Origin: Paracoccaceae bacterium
GTDB lineage: Bacteria; Pseudomonadota; Alphaproteobacteria; Rhodobacterales; Rhodobacteraceae
Assembly (NCBI GenBank): GCA_020832725.1
Contig: JAFIEC010000117.1
Coordinates: 1-13,159, forward strand
DNA: 13,159 nucleotides
Direction: 5' to 3'
Under the pieces are notes generated by a model. The model searched no databases and had not been told where the DNA came from. It was given only the letters and a program-made list of their open reading frames with translations. This document shows positions 1 to 7,436 of this stretch, piece after piece (positions within the stretch are counted from its first letter, which is position 1; each line of letters opens with the position of its first letter). The position numbers and the translations under genes are program-made.

Positions 1-2
1 GT

Positions 3-1511
3 GTCGGCCAGCGCGCCCTGCGCCGCATCGCCCATGAGACCTTCCAGCACATGCACGCGCTGTCGCTGCGCTATCACATCACCCGCAAGACCGGTGGCCT
101 GAGCCGGATCATCGAGCGCGGCGTGAAGGGCGTGGATTTCCTTCTGCGCTTCCTGCTGTTCTCCATCGGCCCGCTGATCCTGGAGCTGGCGATGATCGAG
201 GGCATCCTGTTCTTCGTCTTCGACGTCTGGTATCTGACCGTCGTTGCCGGAACCATCGCGCTCTACATCTGGTTCACGTTCCGGGTGACGGAATGGCGCG
301 TCCAGATCCGGCGCGTGATGAACGAGCAGGACACCGACGCCAACCAGAAGGCCATCGACAGCCTGCTGAACTTCGAGACGGTCAAGTATTTCAACGCCGA
401 GGACCGCGAGGCCGCGCGCTATGACGCCGCCATGGCCCGCTATGAGGACGCGGCGATCCGCACCAACAATTCGCTGGCGTTCCTGAACTTCGGCCAATCT
501 CTGCTGATCACCGCCGGGCTGGTGGCGGTGATGGTGATGGCCGCCATCGGGGTAGAACGCGGGCAGCTGACCGTGGGCGATTTCGTCATGGTCAACGCCT
601 ACATGATCCAGATCACCATGCCGCTGAACTTTCTCGGAACGGTCTACCGCGAAATCCGCCAGAGCCTTGTGGACATGGGAGAGATGTTCGACCTGCTGGA
701 ACGCCCGCCGGAGGTGCAGGACAGGCCAGCCGCACCCGCGCTTGCGGTGCGGGGCGGCGGGCTGCGATTCGAGAATGTGCACTTCGCCTATGATCCGGCG
801 CGCCCGATCCTGCGCGGGATCGATCTGGAGGTGCGCCCGGGCGGCAGCCTTGCGATCGTCGGGCCCTCGGGCTCGGGCAAATCCACCATCGGGCGGCTTC
901 TGTTCCGCTTCTACGACGTGACCGGAGGGCGCATCCTGATCGACGGGCAGGATGTGCGGGAGGTGACGCAGAACAGCCTGCATGCCGCCATCGGGATCGT
1001 GCCGCAGGACACGGTGCTGTTCAACGATACGCTGTATTACAACATCGCCTATGGCCGCGCCGACGCCACTCGCGCCGATGTCGAGGCGGCCGCCCGCGCG
1101 GCCCGGATCGACGGGTTCATCCGCACCCTTCCCGAGGGCTACGCCACCCAGGTCGGAGAGCGGGGGCTGAAGCTCTCGGGCGGCGAGAAACAGCGCGTGG
1201 GCATCGCGCGATCGCTGGTCAAGGACCCGCCGGTCCTGCTTCTGGACGAGGCGACAAGCGCCCTCGACAGCCAGACCGAGCGCGACATACAGGACAGCCT
1301 GCGCGCCGCCGGCGCGGGCCGCACGGTGCTGATGATCGCACATCGGCTCTCGACGGTCGTGGAGGCCGATGAAATCGTGGTGCTGGAAGACGGGCTGATC
1401 CGGGAACGCGGCACCCATCAGGCGCTGCTTGCGGCGGGTGAGCGCTATGCCGCGATGTGGACCCGTCAGCAGGCGGACGAAGACGCCCCGGGCGCGCCCC
1501 CTGCCGCCTGA
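3..1511 (+). CDS. atm1: Atm1-type ABC exporter, fused permease-ATPase (5' partial)
   Basis: This is a half-transporter of the Atm1/HMT1 family, an inner-membrane homodimer that exports glutathione-linked or metal-glutathione compounds; in mitochondria it supports cytosolic iron-sulfur assembly. The reading frame is open to the left edge, so about 100 N-terminal residues are missing and 502 are visible. The first visible residues (VGQRALRRIAHETFQHMHAL) are the usual transmembrane-domain coupling region, so the methionine at base 51 is internal. Membrane segments lie near fragment residues 48-100 and 163-190. The stretch NEQDTDANQKAIDSLLNFET followed by VKYFNAE is typical of Atm1. The ATPase is complete: Walker A GPSGSGKST (287-295), Q-loop Gln335, signature LSGGE (391-395), Walker B VLLLDE ending at Glu416 and H-loop His447. 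The gene stops at TGA 1509-1511, 6 bp from the convergent kinase gene. The family call is firm; the exported substrate is inferred. Confidence 0.93.
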   Translation, partial: VGQRALRRIAHETFQHMHALSLRYHITRKTGGLSRIIERGVKGVDFLLRFLLFSIGPLILELAMIEGILFFVFDVWYLTVVAGTIALYIWFTFRVTEWRVQIRRVMNEQDTDANQKAIDSLLNFETVKYFNAEDREAARYDAAMARYEDAAIRTNNSLAFLNFGQSLLITAGLVAVMVMAAIGVERGQLTVGDFVMVNAYMIQITMPLNFLGTVYREIRQSLVDMGEMFDLLERPPEVQDRPAAPALAVRGGGLRFENVHFAYDPARPILRGIDLEVRPGGSLAIVGPSGSGKSTIGRLLFRFYDVTGGRILIDGQDVREVTQNSLHAAIGIVPQDTVLFNDTLYYNIAYGRADATRADVEAAARAARIDGFIRTLPEGYATQVGERGLKLSGGEKQRVGIARSLVKDPPVLLLDEATSALDSQTERDIQDSLRAAGAGRTVLMIAHRLSTVVEADEIVVLEDGLIRERGTHQALLAAGERYAAMWTRQQADEDAPGAPPAA

Positions 1512-1521
1512 GCCGGCTCAG
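1508..1521. repeat. 14-bp perfect palindrome spanning two stop codons
   Basis: CTGAGCCGGCTCAG is a perfect 14-bp palindrome. Its left half holds the TGA stop of the Atm1-like gene, and its right half holds the TGA stop of the minus-strand kinase. A further CCG/CGG pairing (1504-1506 with 1522-1524) can extend the stem past a one-base bulge. It could fold in both transcripts as a bidirectional 3'-end hairpin, but no T-run follows on either strand, so intrinsic termination is uncertain. Confidence 0.5.
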
Positions 1522-2906
1522 CGGGGGATCACCAGATCGACCTGCAGCCCGCCCAGATCGGAACTGGTGCCAAGGTTCAGACTGCCCCCATGGGCATGGG
1601 CCACATCCTGGGCGATGGACAGGCCCAGCCCCACGCCTCCGCCGCCGTCATTGCGGTTGCGCGCCGCATCCAGCCGGACAAACGGGCGCAGCGCTGCGGC
1701 CCGGTCGGCCTCGGGAATGCCCTTGCCATCGTCCTCGAGCGTGAAGCGCAGCGCCCGGCGGGTCAGCGAAACCGTCAGCCGCGCGGATTTCCCGTGGCGG
1801 GCCGCGTTGGTCATGAGGTTGGCCAGCGCCCGGCGCAGGCCCGCCACCCGCAGCGGCATCAGCGGACCCGGCGGCAATGGTCCGGGATGATCGGGCGCGA
1901 TCTCTTCCGGGGCACCACCCGGCCGCGCGATCCGCAGCGAGATTGCCTGCCCCCCGCGGCGCGCATCGTCCACCACGGCCGCGGCAAGGGCCAGCGGGTC
2001 GGCCCGGGTGATCTCTTCCAGCGACTGGTCCCGTGCAAAGGCAAGGAACTCCTCGATCATCGCCTCCATCTCGACCACATCGCGCAGCATCGCCTCCTGC
2101 TCGGGCCCCTCGGGCTCCAGGCTCAGGGCAAGCTTCATCCGGGTCAGCGGCGTGCGCAGGTCATGGCTCACCCCCGACAGCATCAGCGTGCGCTGCTCGA
2201 TCTGCCGTTCCAGCCGGGCCCGCATGTCGAGAAACGCATGGCCCGCCGCACGCACCTCTGTTGCGCCCGAGGGCGAGTAGGACAGTGCCCGCCCCTTGCC
2301 AAAGGCCTCGGCCGCCTCTGCCATGCGCTTGATCGGGCGCAGCTGATTGCGCAGGTAGAAAAAGGCGATCAGCGTCATCAGAGCCGAGGTCGCCAGCATC
2401 AGCACCAGAAGCTGGTGCGGGTTGGACGCGGCCACACGGGCGCGCGAGAAGGTCACGGCAAGCGGGCCCTCCGGCCCCTCCAGCCGCAGCGTGACGCTGC
2501 GCGGGTCGCGCGCCAGATCCACTGCCCGCAATTCGGGCAGGCCGCCACGAAAGGTTGCCGTGATCACCCGGCCTGACAGGTCGTAGAACAGCCGCGCATC
2601 GCTCTGGGCAAGGTCGGGGGGCGGTGCGGTCAGCAGCGTCAGGGCAAGACCGCGCGTGATCGCCCGGGTCTGGGCAGCATCCGGCCCCTCGGCAGCGATC
2701 GTGTCCAGAAGCACGCGGATATCCAGCAGGACATTGGCCGCCATCTGCCGGGCAACACCCTCGTAATGGCGCTGGATGAAGACAACCGAAACCACCAGCT
2801 GCACCACCACGACCGGCAGCACGAGGATCAGGGCGGCGCGACCGTAAAGACCGCGGGGCATGTAGGCCTTGAGCCAGCGAAAGGAGAGGCCGCGCATCGC
2901 CCGCAC
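1518..2906 (-). CDS. envZ: EnvZ-like membrane sensor histidine kinase
   Basis: This inner-membrane two-component sensor kinase should autophosphorylate and phosphorylate an OmpR-type regulator. It has 462 residues: a short cytoplasmic start (KAYMPRGLYGRAALI), a first membrane helix around 24-45, a periplasmic domain of about 120 residues and a second helix around 165-184. A HAMP linker follows (about 185-238). The H-box VSHDLRTPLTRMKL has phospho-accepting His248. The ATPase domain carries N-box NLMTNAARHG (363-371), DDGKGIP (392-398) and the glycine lid GGGVGLGLS (422-430). The H-box sequence favours the EnvZ group. The start taken is GTG at 2906, with AGGG 4 bases upstream; ATG at 2897 would give a protein three residues shorter and is nearly as good. 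No response-regulator gene is adjacent: upstream is ccmE, 62 bp away, and downstream the gene converges on the Atm1-like gene. The stimulus cannot be read from sequence. Confidence 0.88.
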   Translation of the reverse strand: MRAMRGLSFRWLKAYMPRGLYGRAALILVLPVVVVQLVVSVVFIQRHYEGVARQMAANVLLDIRVLLDTIAAEGPDAAQTRAITRGLALTLLTAPPPDLAQSDARLFYDLSGRVITATFRGGLPELRAVDLARDPRSVTLRLEGPEGPLAVTFSRARVAASNPHQLLVLMLATSALMTLIAFFYLRNQLRPIKRMAEAAEAFGKGRALSYSPSGATEVRAAGHAFLDMRARLERQIEQRTLMLSGVSHDLRTPLTRMKLALSLEPEGPEQEAMLRDVVEMEAMIEEFLAFARDQSLEEITRADPLALAAAVVDDARRGGQAISLRIARPGGAPEEIAPDHPGPLPPGPLMPLRVAGLRRALANLMTNAARHGKSARLTVSLTRRALRFTLEDDGKGIPEADRAAALRPFVRLDAARNRNDGGGGVGLGLSIAQDVAHAHGGSLNLGTSSDLGGLQVDLVIPR

Positions 2907-2912
2907 TCAGCC

Positions 2913-2945
2913 CTGCCGCCCGGGGGCAGACCGCGCGGGCGCGGT
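2913..2945 (-). other. Two GC-rich inverted repeats in the ccmE-envZ gap
   Basis: The 62-bp gap between ccmE and the kinase gene holds two adjacent potential stem-loops. At 2930-2945, ACCGCGC and GCGCGGT form a 7-bp inverted repeat with only 2 bases between the arms. At 2913-2929, CTGCC and GGCAG flank a GC-rich centre. On the minus-strand transcript the second stem includes the AGGG that would serve as ribosome-binding site for the GTG start at 2906. There is no T-run, so this looks more like an intercistronic structure than a terminator. Function is not established. Confidence 0.35.
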
Positions 2946-2968
2946 GGCCGGGGGGCGGGGCAGCCGGT

Positions 2969-3445
2969 TCAGTAGCCGTCTCCCGACGAAGAGGATGCGA
3001 TCGGCGCAGCATCGGGCTTGTAGAGGCCCTGCGCCTTGAGCGCATCGGCTACCTCGCGCGGCATGTAGGCTTCGTCATGGCGCGCCAGCAATTCGCTGGC
3101 CACGAAAACACCATCGATCAGCCGACCGGTACCGATCATGCCCTGCCCTTCCTTGAACAGATCGGGGAGGATCCCGTCGTAGAAGGCATCGATCGTGGCA
3201 CCGCCGTCCGTGACGCGGAAATGGGTGCGGGTGCCCTGGCCCCGGCGGATGGACTCATGTTCCACCAGCCCGCCCAGGCGGAAAACTTCGGTCGGCTCGG
3301 GTGTGTCGGCCATCACCTGGCTGGGGCTGCGGAACAGGTTGATCCCGTCGCGCACCGCATAGCCGATCAGGGCCGTGGACAGACCCAGAAAGACAAACGC
3401 CGCGATGATCAGCTGGATGCGGCGCTTCTTTCGCAATCCGGCCAT
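2969..3445 (-). CDS. ccmE: Cytochrome c maturation haem chaperone CcmE
   Basis: CcmE is a periplasm-facing, membrane-anchored haem chaperone of the System I (Ccm) pathway. It receives haem from CcmABCD as a covalent histidine adduct and hands it to CcmF/CcmH for attachment to apocytochrome c. The protein has 158 residues, a normal length. A basic N-terminus (KKRR) precedes a single signal-anchor helix at about 10-30, and a beta-barrel domain follows. The haem-binding motif is HDEAY, with His123 as the covalent ligand and Tyr127 as the axial ligand. The C-terminus is flexible and rich in Ser and Gly. The ATG at 3445 has a strong GGAGGAG ribosome-binding site in the preceding 12 bases. It lies 21 bp after argC on the same strand, so the two are probably co-transcribed. 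Its usual partner ccmF is not next to it here; the next gene is the kinase. Confidence 0.95.
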   Translation of the reverse strand: MAGLRKKRRIQLIIAAFVFLGLSTALIGYAVRDGINLFRSPSQVMADTPEPTEVFRLGGLVEHESIRRGQGTRTHFRVTDGGATIDAFYDGILPDLFKEGQGMIGTGRLIDGVFVASELLARHDEAYMPREVADALKAQGLYKPDAAPIASSSSGDGY

Positions 3446-3466
3446 GACTTCTCCTCCGTGGGCCCC

Positions 3467-4495
3467 TCAGGGAAAGAGCGGGGCAAGCGTGAGGCCCGCC
3501 GTTTCGGGCAGGCCCAGCATCAGGTTTGCGTTCTGGACCGCCTGTCCCGACGATCCCTTGGTCAGGTTGTCCAGGGTGGAGAACACCATGGCGCGGCCTG
3601 CGCGCCGGTCGGCGACCACCCCCAGATGGACGTAGTTCGAGCCTCGAACATGGCGCGTGGCGGGGTGGCTGCCAAGGGGCAGGACAATCAGGAACGGCTC
3701 ATCCGCGTAACGATCTGCCAGCGCGGCGTGGACCTCTTCCGGCGCACCCTTCACGTAAACAGTCGCGAGTATCCCCCTGTTCTGAGGCAACAAATGAGGT
3801 GTGAACGTCACCTCTACCGGGCGCCCCGCAGCGCGCGAGAATTCCTGATCGAACTCGGCCATGTGGCGATGGGCCGCAACGCTGTAGGCCGCGAAACCTT
3901 CGGATATCTCGGCGTGCAGCATCCCTTCCTTCGCGGCGCGGCCCGCGCCGGAAACCCCGGTGGCCAGGTCGATGATGATCTCGTCGGGATCGATCACGCC
4001 GGCCTCGACCAGTGGCAGAAGCGCATAAAGCCCGGTCGCCGCGTTGCAGCCCGTGCCGGCCACCAGCCGGGCCGCCCGGATCTCCTCGCGGTAGAACTCG
4101 GTCAGCCCATAGACCGCCTGCGCCTGAAGGTCGGGCGCGGCATGGGGCTGGCCGTACCACCGCCGGTAGGCCTCGAGGTCGCGCAGGCGGAAATCGGCGG
4201 ACAGATCCACCACCTTCGGACCCGGTGGCAGCGCCGCGATCACCGCTTGCGATGTGGCATGGGGCAGCGCGCAGAAAATCAGATCGAGGCCCGCCAGATC
4301 GGTCTGCTCGATCGTTGTCAGTCGTGGCAGGTCGAGGTGGCGCAGGTGCGGAAACACGTCGGCCATCTGCTGGCCCGCCTTCCGGTCGGCCGTCATGGCC
4401 GCGATTTCCATCTCCGGATGGGTGGAGATCAGCCGCACCAGCTCTGCGCCGGTATAGCCGCTGGCTCCAAGAATGCCGACTTGTCTGGCGGTCAC
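3467..4495 (-). CDS. argC: N-acetyl-gamma-glutamyl-phosphate reductase
   Basis: ArgC catalyses the NADPH-dependent reduction of N-acetylglutamyl-5-phosphate to the semialdehyde, the third step of arginine synthesis, in the cytoplasm. The protein has 342 residues, the length of the long ArgC type. The nucleotide-binding loop GASGYTGAE is at 10-18. The catalytic Cys150 sits in AGTGCNAATG. Other conserved blocks are GVSGAGR (180-186), HRHMAEFDQ with its conserved histidines (209-217), FTPHLLPQNRGI (231-242) and DNLTKGSSGQAVQNAN (309-324). The start is GTG at 4495, preceded by AGGAG at good spacing. The frame stays open upstream through murI but has no matching start, so the longer reading is spurious. 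It lies 71 bp after murI and 21 bp before ccmE, all on the minus strand. Confidence 0.96.
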   Translation of the reverse strand: MTARQVGILGASGYTGAELVRLISTHPEMEIAAMTADRKAGQQMADVFPHLRHLDLPRLTTIEQTDLAGLDLIFCALPHATSQAVIAALPPGPKVVDLSADFRLRDLEAYRRWYGQPHAAPDLQAQAVYGLTEFYREEIRAARLVAGTGCNAATGLYALLPLVEAGVIDPDEIIIDLATGVSGAGRAAKEGMLHAEISEGFAAYSVAAHRHMAEFDQEFSRAAGRPVEVTFTPHLLPQNRGILATVYVKGAPEEVHAALADRYADEPFLIVLPLGSHPATRHVRGSNYVHLGVVADRRAGRAMVFSTLDNLTKGSSGQAVQNANLMLGLPETAGLTLAPLFP

Positions 4496-4566
4496 GTCCC
4501 TGCTCCTCTGGTCATGAAATCTAGGCTCTGCGATCCGCGCCCGCAATCGCCCGGCAAGGCCCCGCG

Positions 4567-5379
4567 TCAGGCCGCGCGAAAGGCGATCACCCTGTGCAGG
4601 AAACCCGCCGCCATGCGCGACACCTGATCGGGTGCGGCCGTGGTCAGAAACGCGCTGTCGGTGCCCGGCCCCAGCATTTCGGGGCGGCGTTGCAGGTAAT
4701 CGGCCAGGCTCTCGGCCACAAGCGAGGCCTGGGAGAAGACCCGCACATCCGGGCCCAGCGCATCCTGGAACACCTCCTCGAGAAGCGGGTAATGCGTGCA
4801 CCCCAGGATCGCGGCCTCGGGCCGGGGCATGCGCCGCAACAGAGCCTCCACATGGCTGCGCACCAAGGCTTCGGCCAGCAGGCGGTCCCCGCCCTCGATG
4901 GCATCCACCAGCCCGCCACAGGGCTGCGCCTCCACATCCACGCCGATGGCGCGAAAGGCCAGCTCGCGCTGAAAGGCCCGGCTGGCGACGGTCGCGGGCG
5001 TGGCAAACAGCGCCACATGCTTCACGTCTACCTCTCGCGGCGGGGAATTGTCGCCCCATTGGCGTTCGGTCAGCGCCTCGATCAGTGGCACGAAAACGCC
5101 CAGGACACGCTTGTTGTCGGGCACCCAGTTCTCCTGCATCCGCCGCAGGGCCGCTGCAGAGGCGGTGTTGCAGGCAAGGATCACAAGATCGCACCCCTCA
5201 TCCCAAAGGCGTTCCACACCGGCACAGGTCAGGGTGAAGATGTCCTCGGCATCCCGGACACCATAGGGCGCATGGGCATTGTCGCCCAGATAGACCAAAG
5301 GCAAATCGGGAAGACGGCGGGCGATGGCGTCGCGGACGGTCAGCCCGCCGAGCCCTGAATCGAAGATGCCGACGGCCAT
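4567..5379 (-). CDS. murI: Glutamate racemase
   Basis: MurI interconverts L- and D-glutamate without a cofactor, providing D-glutamate for peptidoglycan stem peptides. The protein has 270 residues, normal for the family. The N-terminal block GIFDSGLGGLTV carries the conserved Asp7-Ser8 pair. The two catalytic cysteines are visible: Cys70 in LACNTASA and Cys194 in GCTHYPLL. The substrate-side LGDNAHAPYG is at 31-40. The start at 5379 is fixed, because MAVGIFDSG is the conserved beginning of the family; AGGG lies about 4 bases upstream. Its first 40 bp overlap the end of the acyltransferase-like gene in another frame, suggesting translational coupling. Confidence 0.97.
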   Translation of the reverse strand: MAVGIFDSGLGGLTVRDAIARRLPDLPLVYLGDNAHAPYGVRDAEDIFTLTCAGVERLWDEGCDLVILACNTASAAALRRMQENWVPDNKRVLGVFVPLIEALTERQWGDNSPPREVDVKHVALFATPATVASRAFQRELAFRAIGVDVEAQPCGGLVDAIEGGDRLLAEALVRSHVEALLRRMPRPEAAILGCTHYPLLEEVFQDALGPDVRVFSQASLVAESLADYLQRRPEMLGPGTDSAFLTTAAPDQVSRMAAGFLHRVIAFRAA

Positions 5380-6275
5380 CGTACCCTGTGCTTTTCTTCC
5401 AGTTCCAGCCCGAGCATGCCCGGCGGCACCGGACGGGGCGACAGACGGTATGTCTCGTGACGCAGGCAGGCCATGAGCCCCCGCGCATCGCCGTCATACC
5501 GCGAAAGAACCTCCCGCGCCAGTGGCTTGCCTATGCACAACCGCACCGGCGTGTCGACGCGACGGCGGAATTCCGCGATCAGGCAGGCCATGCGCAAGGT
5601 CGGGTGCAGGTGGCTGGCAATCTGGAAGAGGCGTGAGTTCCGTCCTTCGAAGAAGACGGGCGCAACCGTCGCCCCGGATTTCTGCACCATCCGCGCGGTG
5701 AAACCCCGCCAGCCCGGATCCAGCGGCAGGCCAAAGGGACGCGCAGCGGTAGAGACCGTGCCGCCGGGAAAGATGCACAGAGCGCCCCCCTGCCCCAGCC
5801 AGCCAAGGGCGGCGCGGCGGGTGGCGATGTTCAGCCGGATTGCGTCGGGGGTTTCGTCGAAGGACACAGGCAGGATGGTTTCTTCCAGCTCTGCCGCGCG
5901 GCAAAAGACGCGGTGGGCCAGAATGCGGAACCGGCCCCGCGCGCGGGACAGAAGCGCGCCCATCGCCAGGCCGTCAAGAATGCCGAAGGGGTGATTGGCA
6001 ACCACGATCAGCGGCCCCGCCTCCGGCAGGTTCGGCGCGCTGCCGGGCAGAAGTTCCAGCCGAAGGCCGAACCGCTCCAACATCACCTCCCAGAAATCGG
6101 CACCGCTTGCGATATCGTCCTCATAGCCCCTTGCCCGGGCAAGCAGTGCCGCGCGGCCCGTGGCCCGCTCCGCCGCGCGGATGACGGCTCGCCCCGCCCG
6201 CGTGCGGGCCGAGCCCGCATAGCTTATGTCCTCGGCCGCGCCGCCGCGCGGGGGGCTGGCAAGGCTGGGGGGCAT
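5340..6275 (-). CDS. Lysophospholipid acyltransferase-like protein
   Basis: This is a predicted 1-acylglycerol-phosphate or ornithine-lipid-type acyltransferase (PlsC/LPLAT superfamily, nearest in style to the acyltransferase domain of 'putative hemolysin' proteins). It would act on membrane lipids at the inner membrane. From the ATG at 6275 it has 311 residues. The catalytic motif is NHPFGILDG, with His95 and Asp101; the His-to-Asp spacing is five residues, as I recall for the hemolysin-like branch, rather than the common four. IFPGGTVST (168-176) matches the second motif and VAPVFFEGRNSRLFQ (204-218) the third. The start is uncertain: ATG 6323 would add 16 residues, but neither start has a good ribosome-binding site, and a weak promoter-like TTCCTG-N17-GATACC lies between them, favouring 6275. 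It begins the murI-argC-ccmE run and overlaps murI by 40 bp. The exact lipid substrate is unknown. Confidence 0.82.
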   Translation of the reverse strand: MPPSLASPPRGGAAEDISYAGSARTRAGRAVIRAAERATGRAALLARARGYEDDIASGADFWEVMLERFGLRLELLPGSAPNLPEAGPLIVVANHPFGILDGLAMGALLSRARGRFRILAHRVFCRAAELEETILPVSFDETPDAIRLNIATRRAALGWLGQGGALCIFPGGTVSTAARPFGLPLDPGWRGFTARMVQKSGATVAPVFFEGRNSRLFQIASHLHPTLRMACLIAEFRRRVDTPVRLCIGKPLAREVLSRYDGDARGLMACLRHETYRLSPRPVPPGMLGLELEEKHRVRWPSASSIQGSAG

Positions 6276-6370
6276 GGTCCGCACCGTCTTTGGTATCACA
6301 GGCCTGCCATCGCACAGGAACATGACGATGCGGCGACGGTTCCGGCGGATTGCCTATGTGGGCGTGCCCA

Positions 6371-6406
6371 AAGAAAAGGGCGGCGCGAAGAGACCCCGCG
6401 CCGCCC
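6371..6406 (-). terminator. Intrinsic terminator of the rplM-rpsI operon
   Basis: On the minus strand a perfect 10-bp GC-rich stem (arms 6397-6406 and 6378-6387, GGGCGGCGCG pairing with CGCGCCGCCC) has a 9-base loop and is followed by TTTTCTT (6377-6371). It sits 27 bp after the rpsI stop. This is a classic Rho-independent terminator. It separates the ribosomal operon from the acyltransferase-murI run, which therefore probably has its own promoter. Confidence 0.9.
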
Positions 6407-6432
6407 GAATGCTGCTTTGTGCCTGTCCGGCG

Positions 6433-6918
6433 TCAGCGCTTTGAGAACTGGAAGCTCCGCCGCGCCTTGCGCCGACCGTATTTCTTGCGCTCGACCACGC
6501 GGGCATCGCGGGTGAGAAAGCCCGCCGCCTTGAGCGGGCTGCGCAGCCCCGGCTCATAGAGCTGGAGGGCACGCGAGATGCCGTGCTTGACGGCTCCTGC
6601 CTGCCCGGACAATCCGCCGCCGGTGACGGTGGCCATCACGTCGAACTGGCCATCCACACCCGCCACCTGAAACGGCTGGCGCAGGATCATCTGCAGCACG
6701 GGCCGGGCGAAATAGACGGTGATGTCCTTGCCGTTCACCGTGACACGGCCCGAGCCGGGACGGATCCAGACGCGGGCAACGGCGTCCTTGCGCCGACCGG
6801 TGGCATAGGAACGGCCCAGGGCGTCGCGCGAGGGTTCGCGGGCGGGGGCTGCTTCGGCGGCCAGTTCGCCTGCGACGGCGGCCTTCAGGTCGTCGAGGGA
6901 TTTGATGTCATCGCTCAT
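6433..6918 (-). CDS. rpsI: 30S ribosomal protein S9
   Basis: S9 is a small-subunit protein whose C-terminal tail reaches the P-site tRNA. The protein has 161 residues. An acidic, Ala-rich N-terminal extension of about 36 residues (MSDDIKSLDDLKAAVAGELA onward) precedes the conserved S9 body, which begins SYATGRRKDAVARVW. The body continues with the conserved GGGLSGQAGAVKHGISRAL (100-118) and ends in the near-invariant SKR. Such extensions are known in alphaproteobacterial S9. It starts 2 bp after the rplM stop, with GGAG about 10 bases upstream, and is followed by a strong terminator. Confidence 0.97.
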   Translation of the reverse strand: MSDDIKSLDDLKAAVAGELAAEAAPAREPSRDALGRSYATGRRKDAVARVWIRPGSGRVTVNGKDITVYFARPVLQMILRQPFQVAGVDGQFDVMATVTGGGLSGQAGAVKHGISRALQLYEPGLRSPLKAAGFLTRDARVVERKKYGRRKARRSFQFSKR

Positions 6919-6920
6919 GC

Positions 6921-7385
6921 TCAGGCGCTCCGCGTGTTCTTCGGGTTCATGGCCTTCAGGTCCAGAACGTCGGGCTGCTGGGCCTCGTGGGGATGCTCGG
7001 CCCCGGCATAGACGCGCAGATGCGTCATCTGGCGGCGCGACAGGGGACCGCCGGGCAGCATCCGCTGCACCGCCTTCATGATCACCCGCTCGGGGTACTT
7101 GCCCTCGAGGATCTGGGCGGCAGTCCGGCTCTTGATGCCGCCGGGATGGCCGGTGTGCCAGTAATAGGTTTTCTGGGCACGCTTGTCGCCGGTCAGCTGC
7201 ACCTTGTCGGCATTGATGATGATGACATTGTCACCCATGTCCATGTGCGGGGTGAAGCCCGGCTTGTGCTTGCCGCGCAGGCGCATGGCCACGATCGAGG
7301 CAAGGCGGCCCAGAACGACGCCCTCGGCGTCGATGAGCACCCAGGTCTTCTCGATATCGGCCGGTTTCGCCGTATAGGTCTTCAT
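6921..7385 (-). CDS. rplM: 50S ribosomal protein L13
   Basis: L13 is an early-assembly large-subunit protein. The protein has 154 residues, the usual alphaproteobacterial length, starting MKTYTAKPADIEKTWVLIDA. Family blocks include GRLASIVAMRLRGKHKP (26-42), TGDKRAQKTYYWHTGHPGGI (65-84) and VQRMLPGGPLSRRQMTHLRV (105-124). The ATG at 7385 is preferred over an in-frame ATG at 7430, because AGGGA lies about 9 bases upstream and MKTY is the usual N-terminus. It forms the standard two-gene operon with rpsI. A TTGACA promoter lies about 75 bp upstream of the start. Confidence 0.97.
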   Translation of the reverse strand: MKTYTAKPADIEKTWVLIDAEGVVLGRLASIVAMRLRGKHKPGFTPHMDMGDNVIIINADKVQLTGDKRAQKTYYWHTGHPGGIKSRTAAQILEGKYPERVIMKAVQRMLPGGPLSRRQMTHLRVYAGAEHPHEAQQPDVLDLKAMNPKNTRSA

Positions 7386-7436
7386 GTTGCGATCCCTGAT
7401 TCCGGGGCCCGTGACACCACGGGCGGGCAATGGCGC

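Noticed and set aside
1590..2576. 328-codon plus-strand open frame opposite the kinase gene
   Set aside because: The kinase on the minus strand has all its catalytic boxes in order. The plus-strand product is compositionally biased with no motif.
4030..4060. ArgC active-site loop AGTGCNAATG instead of the more familiar NPGCYPT
   Set aside because: The catalytic Cys150 is present and this variant occurs in long-type alphaproteobacterial ArgC proteins, so it is not an anomaly.
3077..4627. Long open frame (516 codons) on the plus strand opposite ccmE and argC
   Set aside because: The opposite strand encodes two clearly recognisable proteins with ribosome-binding sites. The plus-strand translation is rich in Arg, Gln, His and Gly with no family resemblance, as expected for an antisense frame in GC-rich DNA.
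4496..5194. Upstream continuation of the argC frame through murI
   Set aside because: It lies over murI in another frame, has no ribosome-binding site and low-complexity composition. The GTG at 4495 with AGGAG gives the family-standard ArgC N-terminus.
5970..5995. HX5D rather than HX4D spacing in the acyltransferase motif (NHPFGILD)
   Set aside because: At first it looked like a broken catalytic motif. As I recall, hemolysin-like acyltransferases commonly read NHPxGxLDG, so it is a family feature rather than a defect.
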